This document shows, one piece after another, positions 8,510-16,922 of a stretch of 64,000 bases of DNA. This stretch comes from Advenella incenata (GTDB lineage Bacteria > Pseudomonadota > Gammaproteobacteria > Burkholderiales > Burkholderiaceae_B): positions 558,001 through 622,000 of the forward strand of contig NZ_SHKO01000001.1 of NCBI RefSeq assembly GCF_004217095.1, written 5' to 3'. Position 1 is the first letter of the stretch. Every line of letters begins with the position of its first letter. The translations under genes were made by a program, and so were the position numbers. Below the pieces are notes generated by a model. That model had not been told where the DNA came from, ran no database searches, and saw only the letters and a list, made by a program, of their open reading frames with translations.

Positions 8510-9481
8510 ATGAAGGTCGCAGTAAACTCAATTGCAGCCGCGCTGTTGGCGTTTTCCGGTGTCGCTGCCGCCGATACGCTGGTTCTGTATACCAGCCAGC
8601 CGGCAACTGATGCACAGATGACCGTTGACGCATTCCAGAAAGTTCATCCAGACACCAAGGTGGAATGGGTCCGCGACGGAACGACAAAGCTGATGACCAA
8701 ATTGCGTGCGGAAATGAACGCGGGCGTTGCAAAGCCCGATGTGTTGCTGATTGCCGACAGCGTGACGCTGGAACAATTGAAAAAAGAAGACCAACTGCTG
8801 GCTTATAAATCGCCGGAAAGCGCCCAATATGATCCTGCGCTGTACGACAACAGCGGTTATTACCATGGCACCAAGCTGATTACTTCGGGCATTGCCTATA
8901 ACACCAAGGCCGTGCAAAAACCCCAATCATGGAAGGATCTGGTCAAGCCCGATTATAAAAACCAGGTGTCCATGCCCAGCCCCCTGTATTCGGGCGCAGC
9001 CATGATCCATCTGTCGGCTTTGACCAGCAACCCGGATTTTGGGTGGAAGTACTATGAAGATCTGAAGACCAATGGCGTAGCTTCCCAGAAAGGCAATGGC
9101 GGGGTACTGACCGATATTACCTCTGGCGGCAAACCCTATGGTATTTTGGTGGACTACATGGCGATTCGTGAAAAAGCGAAGGGCGCACCGATCGACTTTG
9201 TCTTTCCTGCCGAAGGGGTGAGCCTGGTGACCGAACCCGTAGCCATCATGAAATCGGCAAAAAATCCCGACGCTGCAAGAAAATTCGTCGATTTCCTGCT
9301 GTCGCAGCAAGGCCAGGAGCTGGTGCTGCAACAGGGCTATATTCCCGGCCGTAATGGCATGAAAAACCCGCCGGGCTTTCCGCCGCGCGAACAAATCAAA
9401 CTGCTGCCTTTTGATGCGGCTGCGGCACTACAGGATGCCGGCGCGAACAAGGAAAGATTCAGCAACATCTATGGCGGTTAA
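8510..9481 (+). CDS. ABC transporter substrate-binding protein, ferric/AfuA-like class
   Basis: 323 residues from ATG 8510, which follows GAGGTC and gives a signal peptide (MKVAVNSIAAALLAFSGVAAAD). The mature start DTLVLYTSQPATDAQMTVDAF and the interdomain segments match the family 1 iron/spermidine-type periplasmic binding proteins (AfuA/FbpA/FutA class). The second lobe has GKPYGILVDYMAIREKAKGAP and EPVAIMKSAKNPDAARKFVDFLLS. I do not see the adjacent Tyr pair typical of FbpA iron sites, so the substrate could be iron or another ligand of this class such as a phosphonate. It opens a three-gene importer locus with the permease and ATPase downstream. Confidence 0.85.
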   Translation: MKVAVNSIAAALLAFSGVAAADTLVLYTSQPATDAQMTVDAFQKVHPDTKVEWVRDGTTKLMTKLRAEMNAGVAKPDVLLIADSVTLEQLKKEDQLLAYKSPESAQYDPALYDNSGYYHGTKLITSGIAYNTKAVQKPQSWKDLVKPDYKNQVSMPSPLYSGAAMIHLSALTSNPDFGWKYYEDLKTNGVASQKGNGGVLTDITSGGKPYGILVDYMAIREKAKGAPIDFVFPAEGVSLVTEPVAIMKSAKNPDAARKFVDFLLSQQGQELVLQQGYIPGRNGMKNPPGFPPREQIKLLPFDAAAALQDAGANKERFSNIYGG

Positions 9482-9766
9482 GCGCATTGTGCGATCGTGC
9501 CCGGGAGCATGCTGCCCCAGTGAGCAGCATTGATGCTTGCGCATTCCCGGGTGGTGCAGGGCAACGTTGCATTGTGACGCTTGCCGGCTTCATGATCAAT
9601 CGCAAGGGTACGGGTACAATGGCGCAGACGCTTGCCGGTGCGCGGAACCCGTGGATCCATCAGGGGCGACATAGCCCCGCCCCGGCCACTTAATCCGATT
9701 TTTTGAACACAACACGATTCGAAATCAGGCGGTCGGGCAAGCCGGACCACAAACCTGAATTTCATT
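9482..9766 (+). other. Structured spacer between binding-protein and permease genes
   Basis: 285 bases without a supportable gene. It contains nested inverted repeats: CCCGGGA/TCCCGGG (9500-9506 and 9545-9551) enclosing GCTGC/GCAGC (9511-9515 and 9524-9528), and GGGGC/GCCCC (9663-9667 and 9674-9678). None has a T-run. Hairpins here are a known way to stabilise binding-protein mRNA relative to the permease. That role is inferred. Confidence 0.5.
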
Positions 9767-11476
9767 ATGGCGACATCTATTTCCTTTTTGCGGCCGTTTG
9801 GCAGGAACCCGGCATCGATCCTGACGTCGGTGCTGCTGTGCGTGGTGCTGGCGCTGGCCCTGCTGCCGCCGGCGCGGCTGCTGATCATGGCAATGACCGA
9901 TCTGCCGGGGGGCGATGGCGGCGCCATGTGGTCCATGCTGCGTAGCGCATCAACCTGGCGGGCGACCGGCAACAGCCTGCTGACAGCCGGTCTGGCCACT
10001 TTGCTTTCTGTGCTGCTGGGTACCACACTGGCATTGCTAGTGGTGCTTACGGACATCCGCGCCAAAGGCTTCTGGGTATTCATGATCATGCTGCCTATGA
10101 TGATCCCGCCGCAGGTAACTGCCCTGAGCTGGTTGCAGTTAAGCGGACCGGGCAGTACGTTGCTGCAAATGCTTCATCTGGCCCCGCCGCTGGGCAGTCC
10201 GCAGCATCTGCGTTCCTGGTGGGGCATTTCCATGCTCATGGGCATCCAGCATGCGCCCCTGGTCTATCTGGCGGTTCGCGGCAGCCTGATTGCCCTGCCC
10301 AAGGAGTTGATTGAAGCGGCCCGCCTGGCCGGCGCTTCGCAGCGTGATGTGGTCCGCGATATGATCCTGCCGCTGTGCCGCAACGGTCTGCTTGCCGGCA
10401 CAGCTATCGCTTTTGTCTCCGCCTTGGGTAATTTCGGGATTCCGGCAATGCTGGGTATCCCGGTGTCCTATTACGTATTGCCCACACTGATCTACCAGAA
10501 AATGGCCGATTTCGGGCCCGATATGCTGGCCGATGTGTCCAGCCTGTCGGTGATCATCGGCGTGATTGCGCTGGTGGGCGTGGTCGCGCAGCAGCATTTT
10601 TCCGCACGTATGCCGCTGACCGGCATGCCAGGCAGCCCGCTCGCGTTTGCGCTCGGGGCGCGGCGCTGGCTGGCAGAGCTGGCGCTGTTTTTGCTGGTGC
10701 TGGCTATTGTCGTGGTGCCGCTGATCGCCTTGATTTCCAGTTCGCTGGTTGCGGCCATGGGGATTCCCTTGTCGCTGGAAACCGTCAGTCTGCAGGCCTA
10801 CGGACAGATACTTTTCCATCAGAGCGTGACCTTTCGGGCCTTCAGTAACAGTATCCTGCTGGCCGGCTCTGCCTCGCTGATCCTGGCCTGCCTCTGCCTG
10901 CCCCTTGCCTATTTGTTTGTGCGCTTTCCTTCGCGCAGCAACGCTTTTTTGCAGGGGCTGATTGATATTCCCTATGCCCTTCCCGGTGTGGTGCTGGCGG
11001 TGGCATGTATTCTGCTTTTTGCCCGCCCGCTGCCTTTGATTCAGGTGACACTGTACGGCACGCTGGGGCTGATTCTGTTTGCTTATTTGTCCCGCTTCAT
11101 GACTGTGTGTCTAAAGCCGATACAGAGCAGTATGCAGCAACTGGATCCTGCCCTTGAAGAAGCGGCGCAACTTTGCGGGGCAGGGCCGATGCGTCGACTG
11201 CGCGATATTGTTTTTCCGCTGCTGGCGCCGGCGGCATTCGCTGGCATGCTGCTGGTCTTTTTGATCGCAGTCAATGAACTGACGGTGTCTGCGCTGTTGT
11301 GGAGTGCCGGCAACGAAACCCTGGGTGTACTGGTGTTCAATCTGGATGATGGCGGTGAAACGGTGCTGGCATCGGCTGTGTCTGTGCTGATTGTGCTCAT
11401 GGTTCTGATTCTGATGCTCTGCCTGAACGCCCTGGGCAGACGTGTTCCACGAGGAGTGATTCCATGGCGCAACTGA
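9767..11476 (+). CDS. ABC transporter permease, fused double-domain ferric type
   Basis: 569 residues, about twelve membrane helices, two permease domains in tandem as in FbpB/SfuB. Each half has an EAA loop that contacts the ATPase: EAARLAGASQRDVVRDMILPL near residue 185 and EEAAQLCGAGPMRRLRDIVFPL near residue 465. The N-terminus MATSISFLRPFGRNPASIL precedes the first helix. It overlaps the ATPase gene by 13 bases, showing translational coupling, and is separated from the binding-protein gene by a 285-base structured spacer. Confidence 0.9.
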   Translation: MATSISFLRPFGRNPASILTSVLLCVVLALALLPPARLLIMAMTDLPGGDGGAMWSMLRSASTWRATGNSLLTAGLATLLSVLLGTTLALLVVLTDIRAKGFWVFMIMLPMMIPPQVTALSWLQLSGPGSTLLQMLHLAPPLGSPQHLRSWWGISMLMGIQHAPLVYLAVRGSLIALPKELIEAARLAGASQRDVVRDMILPLCRNGLLAGTAIAFVSALGNFGIPAMLGIPVSYYVLPTLIYQKMADFGPDMLADVSSLSVIIGVIALVGVVAQQHFSARMPLTGMPGSPLAFALGARRWLAELALFLLVLAIVVVPLIALISSSLVAAMGIPLSLETVSLQAYGQILFHQSVTFRAFSNSILLAGSASLILACLCLPLAYLFVRFPSRSNAFLQGLIDIPYALPGVVLAVACILLFARPLPLIQVTLYGTLGLILFAYLSRFMTVCLKPIQSSMQQLDPALEEAAQLCGAGPMRRLRDIVFPLLAPAAFAGMLLVFLIAVNELTVSALLWSAGNETLGVLVFNLDDGGETVLASAVSVLIVLMVLILMLCLNALGRRVPRGVIPWRN

Positions 11477-12489
11477 CCCTGGAAAATATTAGCAAACGCT
11501 ATGGCGAGCATGCGGTTGTCGACAACATCAGTCTTGCCATCGAGAAAGGGCAGTTTGTGGCGCTGCTGGGTCCCAGCGGCTGCGGCAAAACCACCACTCT
11601 CAGAATGATTGCCGGCTTTGAGCAGCTTGATCAGGGGCGCATTGTGCTCAATGACCGGTTGCTGGCGTCACCAGATAAGCATATCGCGCCGGAGCAGCGC
11701 AATATGAGTATGGTGTTCCAGTCGTATGCGCTATGGCCCCACAAGACGGTGCTGGACAATGCCGGTTATGCATTAGCGCTGCGCGGACTCCGCGGCCAGC
11801 CTTATCGTGACCAGGTATTTGCCGCGCTTGAAACCGTCAATTTGGGCCACCTGGCCGATCGCTTTCCCCAGGCATTGAGTGGCGGCCAGCGCCAGCGCGT
11901 GGCTTTGGCGCGCTGTCTGGTCTCCCATCCTGACGTCGTTCTGCTGGACGAACCGCTGGCTAATCTGGATGTGCATTTGCGAGCCTCAATGGAAACCACC
12001 TTTCGCGACTTTCATGAACGCACCGGGGCAACATTCATTTATGTGACGCATGATCAAGCTGAAGCCATGGCAATGGCAGACCGGATTGCGGTTATGAACC
12101 ACGGCCGTCTTGAGCAGTGGGACACGCCGGAGAATCTATATCGCCGTCCCGCTTCGCGCTGGGTAGCCACCTTTATCGGCAAGGGGGCGGTGCTGGATGT
12201 GCCCAGCCATGTGCACGGTAAAAATTTGAGAAGCGACGACATTCTCAGCCTGTTGTCCAATAGCGGAGCAATGCATCGCGGCGCGATGCTGGTGAGACCC
12301 GAACATGTCATGGTTGTCGATGACGGAATCGACGTAATCGTAAGGCATCGGGTCTATAAGGGCGAGCGCTACCAATATATCGCCAATCTGGCCGATGGCC
12401 AGTCCGTGACCTTTTACCACACCCGCCTGCTCGAGCATGGGCAGACCGTGCAGGTGCAAATCGAGCATGCCTGGGGGCTGGATCTTTGA
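11464..12489 (+). CDS. ABC transporter ATP-binding protein (FbpC/PotA class)
   Basis: 341 residues. Walker A GPSGCGKTTT (about 37-46), Q-loop MVFQSYALWPH, signature LSGGQRQRVALARCL, Walker B VVLLDEPLANLD and the switch His in YVTHDQAEAMAMADR are all intact. A C-terminal TOBE-like region (about 240-341, including MLVRPEHVMVVDDG) is the normal regulatory extension of this class. ATG 11464 is preceded by GAGGAGTGATTCC. Last gene of the importer. Confidence 0.93.
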   Translation: MAQLTLENISKRYGEHAVVDNISLAIEKGQFVALLGPSGCGKTTTLRMIAGFEQLDQGRIVLNDRLLASPDKHIAPEQRNMSMVFQSYALWPHKTVLDNAGYALALRGLRGQPYRDQVFAALETVNLGHLADRFPQALSGGQRQRVALARCLVSHPDVVLLDEPLANLDVHLRASMETTFRDFHERTGATFIYVTHDQAEAMAMADRIAVMNHGRLEQWDTPENLYRRPASRWVATFIGKGAVLDVPSHVHGKNLRSDDILSLLSNSGAMHRGAMLVRPEHVMVVDDGIDVIVRHRVYKGERYQYIANLADGQSVTFYHTRLLEHGQTVQVQIEHAWGLDL

Positions 12490-12630
12490 AGCCCGGGTGA
12501 GTATTGGTCGCTCACTCAATTAATAAGCAGAAGCGCTAAAGAGATGACGCGTGGCAGTCGGCGCTGCTGTGCTGCGTTTACCCTTGCTGCCCACAGGGCC
12601 CAGCGTAGGGGAGCCGAAGAGGCTTTTGCC

Positions 12631-12673
12631 TACAAAAAAACAGGGGCGCGCAACTGTTGCGCAGCCCCTGTTT
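12631..12673 (-). terminator. Strong hairpin terminator for the Lpd-like gene
   Basis: Left arm AAACAGGGGC then GCGCAAC (12638-12654), right arm GTTGCGC, one bulged A, then GCCCCTGTTT (12656-12673). On the minus strand it ends in a run of seven T. It lies in the 303-base convergent gap 12490-12792, between the ABC ATPase gene and the reverse-strand flavoprotein gene, and may work in both directions. The rest of the gap shows no gene. Confidence 0.85.
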
Positions 12674-12792
12674 GCCGGTGTCGGATAAGCAGTACCGATA
12701 GCATACCGGCATGCGTTTATCGGTCCTAAGGATTCTTACCAAACCTTCAATAAGTCCTTATGGTGCAATGGTCATTGCCCACGACACGTCCA

Positions 12793-14241
12793 CTATTGTC
12801 CGGGGCATTCGGCACATTCGCCAGCCATATCCTCTGCCAGGCGCAATTGCTTGCTTAGATCACGCAATGCGGTGCGAACACCCTCTTCAATGACTGGATG
12901 ATAAAACGGCATATCCAGCATCTGTGCCACAGTCATCTTTTGCTGATGAGCCCAGGCCAGCAGATGCGCCAGGTGTTCTGCTGCCGGCCCGACCATTTCA
13001 GCGCCCAGCAAACGCCCGCTGCCATGTTCTGCATAAATGCGCAGATGCCCCTGGTTGACACCCATGACACGACTGCGGCCCTGATTACTGAAAGAGACTT
13101 CCCCGACAGCGTAGCAGCCACAATTATCAAACTGGCTGGTGACCTCCTTGAAACGCAGGCCGATACTGGCAATTTGCGGATCGCTGAAGACCACGCTGAT
13201 CTGAGAACGGCGCAGGCCTTCTGTCACGGTCGGGAATGTGCCGGCGTTCTTGCCTGCGATAAGTCCCTGGTCGGCGGCCTCGTGCAACAGTGGCAACTGG
13301 TTGGAGGCATCGCCTGCGATGAAAATATGCGCCACGCTGGTTTGCATGGTGTACGGGTCGGCCTTGGGCACGCCGCGTGCGTCCAGGTCAATGTTCAGAT
13401 TCTCCAGACCCAGGTTGTCTACATTGGGCTTGCGACCGGTGGCCGCCAGCAGGAAATCGACTGTGACCGAGCCGCTTGTGCCGTTTTCAGAATAGTCAAT
13501 TTTTACACCCTTGCCGCTGGGCAGTAGGCTGACCTGTGTGTCCGCATCCAAATGCAGATCCATTTCCTTGCCGAAAATGTCCAGCGCGTTTTCCAGGACG
13601 ACCGGGTCGGTAATCCCACCCAGCGCATTGTCCTTGCCAAACACAGACACCTTTACGCCCAGTCGATGCAGGGCCTGGCCGATTTCCAGACCGATGACGC
13701 CGGCGCCAAACACAGCTACGCTGGCTGGCAGGGTTTCCCAATCGAAGACATTGTCATTGACAATCAGGCGCTCGCCCAGCGACTGCCAGGCGGGTACGAT
13801 AAACGGACGCGATCCGGTAGCAATCACGATACGCTGCGCGGTGATTTCGGTATGGTCATCGACCACGACCACATGTTCATTTTTGAAACGTGCACGGCCA
13901 AGAATCCGCTGGGTGGCGGGAAATGCTTCCACGTCTTCCAGTACAAAACCGACAAACCGGTCGCGTTCGGCACGCACTCTTTGCATCACCTGGCGGCCAT
14001 CAATGCGCAGGGCACCATCGGGATGCACGCCGAACTGGTCGGCCGTGCGCACATGATGGGCGGCGTCGGCGGCGGCGATAAGCAATTTTGAAGGCATGCA
14101 GCCTACACGTGCGCAGGTGGTGCCAAACTTGTGGTCTTCTACCAGGTATACATTGTCTGTGGATTTGCGGGCGGCGCGAAACGCGCTCATGCCGGCCGTG
14201 CCACCGCCCAGAATAAGGACATCGGCGTTGATTGATTTCAT
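12793..14241 (-). CDS. Dihydrolipoyl-dehydrogenase-like pyridine nucleotide disulfide oxidoreductase with C-terminal CxxC tail
   Basis: 482 residues from ATG 14241 (AGGGA upstream). FAD site LILGGGTAGMSA, redox disulfide Cys43/Cys48 in CARVGCMPSK (most lipoamide dehydrogenases read CLNVGCIPSK), NAD(P)-binding AVFGAGVIGLEIGQAL, second FAD motif HIFIAGDAS, and a dimerisation domain with the catalytic base in FYHPVIEEG (His-Pro with Glu). The protein ends GECAECPGQ, giving Cys476 and Cys479, a pair absent from ordinary lipoamide dehydrogenases. No 2-oxoacid dehydrogenase genes adjoin. The nearest gene upstream on the same strand is a peroxiredoxin-glutaredoxin fusion, so the substrate may be a thiol redox partner rather than a lipoyl domain. 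That part is inference. Confidence 0.88.
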   Translation of the reverse strand: MKSINADVLILGGGTAGMSAFRAARKSTDNVYLVEDHKFGTTCARVGCMPSKLLIAAADAAHHVRTADQFGVHPDGALRIDGRQVMQRVRAERDRFVGFVLEDVEAFPATQRILGRARFKNEHVVVVDDHTEITAQRIVIATGSRPFIVPAWQSLGERLIVNDNVFDWETLPASVAVFGAGVIGLEIGQALHRLGVKVSVFGKDNALGGITDPVVLENALDIFGKEMDLHLDADTQVSLLPSGKGVKIDYSENGTSGSVTVDFLLAATGRKPNVDNLGLENLNIDLDARGVPKADPYTMQTSVAHIFIAGDASNQLPLLHEAADQGLIAGKNAGTFPTVTEGLRRSQISVVFSDPQIASIGLRFKEVTSQFDNCGCYAVGEVSFSNQGRSRVMGVNQGHLRIYAEHGSGRLLGAEMVGPAAEHLAHLLAWAHQQKMTVAQMLDMPFYHPVIEEGVRTALRDLSKQLRLAEDMAGECAECPGQ

Positions 14242-14303
14242 ATTCGATCCCTGATATTGATGTTTATGACGCAACCGACTTTGATTCTACCGGTTTGCGG
14301 GCG

Positions 14304-14342
14304 AAAAAAAAGCAGCGGCATCACCCAAGGTGTGCCCGCTGC
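14304..14342 (-). terminator. Rho-independent terminator after the peroxiredoxin-glutaredoxin gene
   Basis: GCAGCGG/CCGCTGC (14312-14318 and 14336-14342) with a partly paired interior, followed on the minus strand by eight T. It isolates the peroxiredoxin transcript from the flavoprotein gene. Confidence 0.88.
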
Positions 14343-14409
14343 CGATCTATCGGCTTTGTGATTGCGATATCGAGATTGCAATAACATGCCGTTGGACAGC
14401 GCAGTTGCT

Positions 14410-14470
14410 GTCTGCCGGAGCCGTTCCGGCAGACTTGAGCAGATCGGCGCGCTTCAGGTTACTAACCTGA
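14410..14470. other. Two perfect hairpins in the Prx-Grx/Lpd spacer
   Basis: GTCTGCCGGA/TCCGGCAGAC (14410-14419 and 14425-14434, 5-base loop) and TCAGGTTA/TAACCTGA (14454-14461 and 14463-14470, single central base). Both lie between the peroxiredoxin stop codon and the terminator. They could be mRNA-stabilising structures or protein sites. Confidence 0.6.
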
Positions 14471-14505
14471 CTGCGCGACCTGCTGTTGCCACTGCAACAA
14501 CCGCA

Positions 14506-15240
14506 TTACTTGCCAGCGAAATGTGCTGCCAGTTCGTCGCTGCCGCCGATATATTGACCACCAATGAAAACCTGTGGTGTGCTGGTTTTGCCTGTAATGG
14601 CGCGAATGGCCACGGTGCTGGCGTCCTTGCCCAGAACCACTTCTTCGAAGGGCAAGTCTTTTTCTTTCAACAATGCTTTGGCTTTGGCGCAATAGCCGCA
14701 ACCAGGCTTGGTGAACATGACAATGGAAGGTTTGTCCTGGTAGTCTTTATCGATATAGTGAATCATCGTATCGGCATCAGACACTTCAAACGGATCGCCT
14801 TCTTTTTCAGGCTCGATGAACATTTTTTCAACGACGCCGTCTTTGACCAGCATGGAATAGCGCCATGAGCGTTTACCAAAGCCCAGGTCGGCTTTGTCTA
14901 CCAGCATGCCCATGCCTTCTGTGAATTCGCAGTTGCCATCAGGGATCACTGTGATATTGTCGGCTTCCTGCTGTGCTTTCCATTCGTTCATCACGAAGGT
15001 GTCGTTTACAGATACGCAGACGATTTCGTCAACACCGCGTTCCTTGAACGCTTTGGCCAGTTCGTTATAGCGTGGCAGGTGCGTGGACGAGCACGTTGGG
15101 GTGAATGCGCCAGGCAGCGAAAAGACAACAACGGTTTTGCCCTTGAAAATGTCGTCGGTGGACACTTTTTTCCAGTCGTCACCAGAACGCACGGGAAATG
15201 TAACGGATGGAACGCGTTGGCCTTCTTTATTCTGCAACAT
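14506..15240 (-). CDS. Hybrid peroxiredoxin-glutaredoxin (Prx5-Grx fusion)
   Basis: 244 residues with two domains. Residues 1-165 are a Prx5-type peroxiredoxin with peroxidatic Cys50 in [14 protein letters not shown]. Residues about 170-244 are a glutaredoxin with CGYC (181-184) and the cis-Pro region [10 protein letters not shown]. Fusions of this kind reduce hydrogen peroxide and alkyl hydroperoxides with glutathione, the glutaredoxin domain recycling the peroxidatic cysteine. The start follows a purine-rich stretch. About 100-150 bases upstream is an AT-rich segment (15370-15410) with ATAG/CTA half-sites that only weakly resembles an OxyR box. It is likely a single-gene transcript closed by a strong terminator. 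Confidence 0.95.
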   Translation of the reverse strand: MLQNKEGQRVPSVTFPVRSGDDWKKVSTDDIFKGKTVVVFSLPGAFTPTCSSTHLPRYNELAKAFKERGVDEIVCVSVNDTFVMNEWKAQQEADNITVIPDGNCEFTEGMGMLVDKADLGFGKRSWRYSMLVKDGVVEKMFIEPEKEGDPFEVSDADTMIHYIDKDYQDKPSIVMFTKPGCGYCAKAKALLKEKDLPFEEVVLGKDASTVAIRAITGKTSTPQVFIGGQYIGGSDELAAHFAGK

Positions 15241-15597
15241 ATTGGATTCCTTATTTAGTGAAACAAACAGTAGATGAAAACAGGCTGGTGGCTGTTAAGC
15301 CTTAGTAATAACATAGCGATGTTTCATCAGATGTATCCATTGTACGCAACGGATTGTGATTAGTAAAATTTATTATTTTTATATAGTCGATAGTTAAAAC
15401 TAAACGACTCTCGTAGCAGGCCGCTGGAAACGGCAACAGTTTTGCGCTTTGGCGATGACTACATGCCTGATGTGTGGTGCCTATGCAGGTGCCTGAATGT
15501 ATGGTGCCTGATACGTGGTGTCATAGCGAAAGCCGCTGCACGATGTTGAAAAGGGCATTTACGCACCAGGAGGCAGGTGGGTGCCGGCACATGGCGC

Positions 15598-15642
15598 TTA
15601 TTAGGTGCCTGCTTATTAGGAGCCTGCTTGTTGGGTGCTTTT
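15598..15642 (+). repeat. Three 15-bp tandem repeats
   Basis: Units TTATTAGGTGCCTGC (15598-15612), TTATTAGGAGCCTGC (15613-15627) and the diverged TTGTTGGGTGCTTTT (15628-15642). Related GTGCCTG-containing words recur upstream from about 15465 (ATGCCTGATGTGTGGTGCC and relatives), so this is the best-kept end of a longer decayed array. Confidence 0.75.
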
Positions 15643-15741
15643 ATCAGACCTGATGTATCGGGCTAAGCCGTTTTCTGGGCACTTCCGGGCGGAAAAAAGC
15701 TTTCGGACCGGAAAAAGCCAAAGAGCGCAAAAAACAAAAAC

Positions 15742-15870
15742 GATCAAATAGCTTAGAAAAATAGCTTTTGATAGAAATGGCCTTTAATAAAAAGAGCCTT
15801 TAATAAAAGGGCTCCTAATAGAAATAGCGCTTAATAGAAATATCTTTCAATAAAAATTAATCTTAATTGA
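15742..15870 (+). repeat. Degenerate AT-rich tandem repeat, about 16-17 bp
   Basis: Seven to eight imperfect copies around the consensus GAAATAGCCTTTAATA, for example GAAATGGCCTTTAATA, AAAAGAGCCTTTAATA, GAAATAGCGCTTAATA and GAAATATCTTTCAATA in direct succession. No open frame crosses it. The unit is continuous, with no unique spacers, so it is not CRISPR. Confidence 0.75.
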
Positions 15871-15942
15871 CGTATTAATTAAAGCAATAATTAGCGTAAG
15901 TTAAAAGAACTTAAACGTTAATTATCAATAATTATAGCATAT

Positions 15943-16854
15943 TCAGTCAAACAAAGAAAGTACATAGCTCAGCAGGAAGGGGGCGACAAGGCTGAGCACG
16001 ACGCCGGAAAAAATGGCCGTTACCAAAAACGGATTGCCGGCTGTTTTGCGAACAATAGGCAGCGTGGTGTCCATGGCGGTTGCGCCGGCAGCGCCGATAC
16101 CCGTCATGGGATAGCGGGCCCCGGCAAAGAACAGCACGACAATGGCAAGCAACTCGCGGAACAGGTCTGTGAGCAGGGCCGTCGCACCGTAAAATTCGCC
16201 GAGCCTGGCGGTAACGAGCACGCCCGACAGTGAAAACCAGCCAAATCCGCTGCTCAGAAGCAGGCCGTGGCGGATATCGGTGTTGGTGGCCCAGGCGATG
16301 AGGGCGCCCGCCAGCAGAGAAACAACGATAACCACCAATGGCAGCGTGAACATCGCCGGACGAATGGCATTGCGCTGCAAGGGCGTATGCGCCAGATCGG
16401 CGCCAATCAGAAACAACAGGACGTACAGAAAAAACTCAGAGTCCGGTACGGGGACAGAGATAGCCCAATGGGTCGCGAGCACCGCCAGTCCGAGGCCGAC
16501 CAGCAAAAAGGCCAGCGCAATACCGCATTCCCGAATCACGTGCATGATGCCCAGGTCATGCTGCACCGTCTGTGCACGGCTGCCAGGGCGAAACAGTACC
16601 AGCAGCGCCAGAGAACACGACAGCGTAATGCCCACCGAATACAGTAGCGCGGTTTGCAGAATAAGCAGCACCTGATGCATGACTGACAATTGCTGTCCGA
16701 AGCGATAACCGATGGCAAACAGCATGATCCAGACAAACGGCGTGATGGCGCGTGACAGCATTGACACGATACGAGGTGTGAGCAAACGGCCAATGATATA
16801 GCCCGCGAGCAGCCAGGCAGCAATGGGCAAAAGGGACAGCAGCAAAGAAGTCAT
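15943..16854 (-). CDS. LysO-like (DUF340) membrane exporter
   Basis: 303 residues if started at ATG 16854. An ATG at 16968 would add 38 non-membrane residues overlapping the next gene, and no ribosome site decides between them. The protein is almost all membrane helices: LLLSLLPIAAWLLAGYIIGRLL at the N-terminus, SEFFLYVLLFLIGADLA and SGFGWFSLSGVLVTARLGEFYGA in the middle, and RELLAIVVLFFAGARYPMTGIGAAGATAMDTTLPIV near the end. The split-repeat layout and the GATAMDTTLP motif match LysO/YbjE, which exports L-lysine in E. coli. Lysine export is a family-level inference. Confidence 0.8.
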   Translation of the reverse strand: MTSLLLSLLPIAAWLLAGYIIGRLLTPRIVSMLSRAITPFVWIMLFAIGYRFGQQLSVMHQVLLILQTALLYSVGITLSCSLALLVLFRPGSRAQTVQHDLGIMHVIRECGIALAFLLVGLGLAVLATHWAISVPVPDSEFFLYVLLFLIGADLAHTPLQRNAIRPAMFTLPLVVIVVSLLAGALIAWATNTDIRHGLLLSSGFGWFSLSGVLVTARLGEFYGATALLTDLFRELLAIVVLFFAGARYPMTGIGAAGATAMDTTLPIVRKTAGNPFLVTAIFSGVVLSLVAPFLLSYVLSLFD

Positions 16855-16922
16855 GGAAACTGCAGAAGGAGGCAAAGGGTGCGGCGCGAGATGCGCCGCC
16901 AGCGGGACTGCGGGATCAGCGG

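Larger units (their letters stand above)
15241..15942. other. 702-base gene-free stretch with decayed repeats
   Basis: No credible reading frame on either strand. The right half is strongly AT-rich, unlike the flanking genes. It contains GTGCCTG-rich short repeats (about 15460-15642) and a 16-17-base AT-rich degenerate tandem repeat (15742-15870). The end next to 15240 should hold the peroxiredoxin promoter. Nothing else is recognisable. Confidence 0.6.

Noticed and set aside
9594-9766. GC-rich hairpins in the ABC importer spacer considered as a riboswitch
   Set aside because: Only simple hairpins are visible, and no conserved aptamer core could be matched.
15370-15410. Possible OxyR site upstream of the peroxiredoxin-glutaredoxin gene
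   Set aside because: ATAG and CTA half-sites occur but the spacing does not fit the ATAG-N7-CTAT pattern well enough to report.
15742-15870. Repeat array considered as CRISPR
   Set aside because: Units of 16-17 bp are directly contiguous, degenerate and without spacers, and no cas genes are present.
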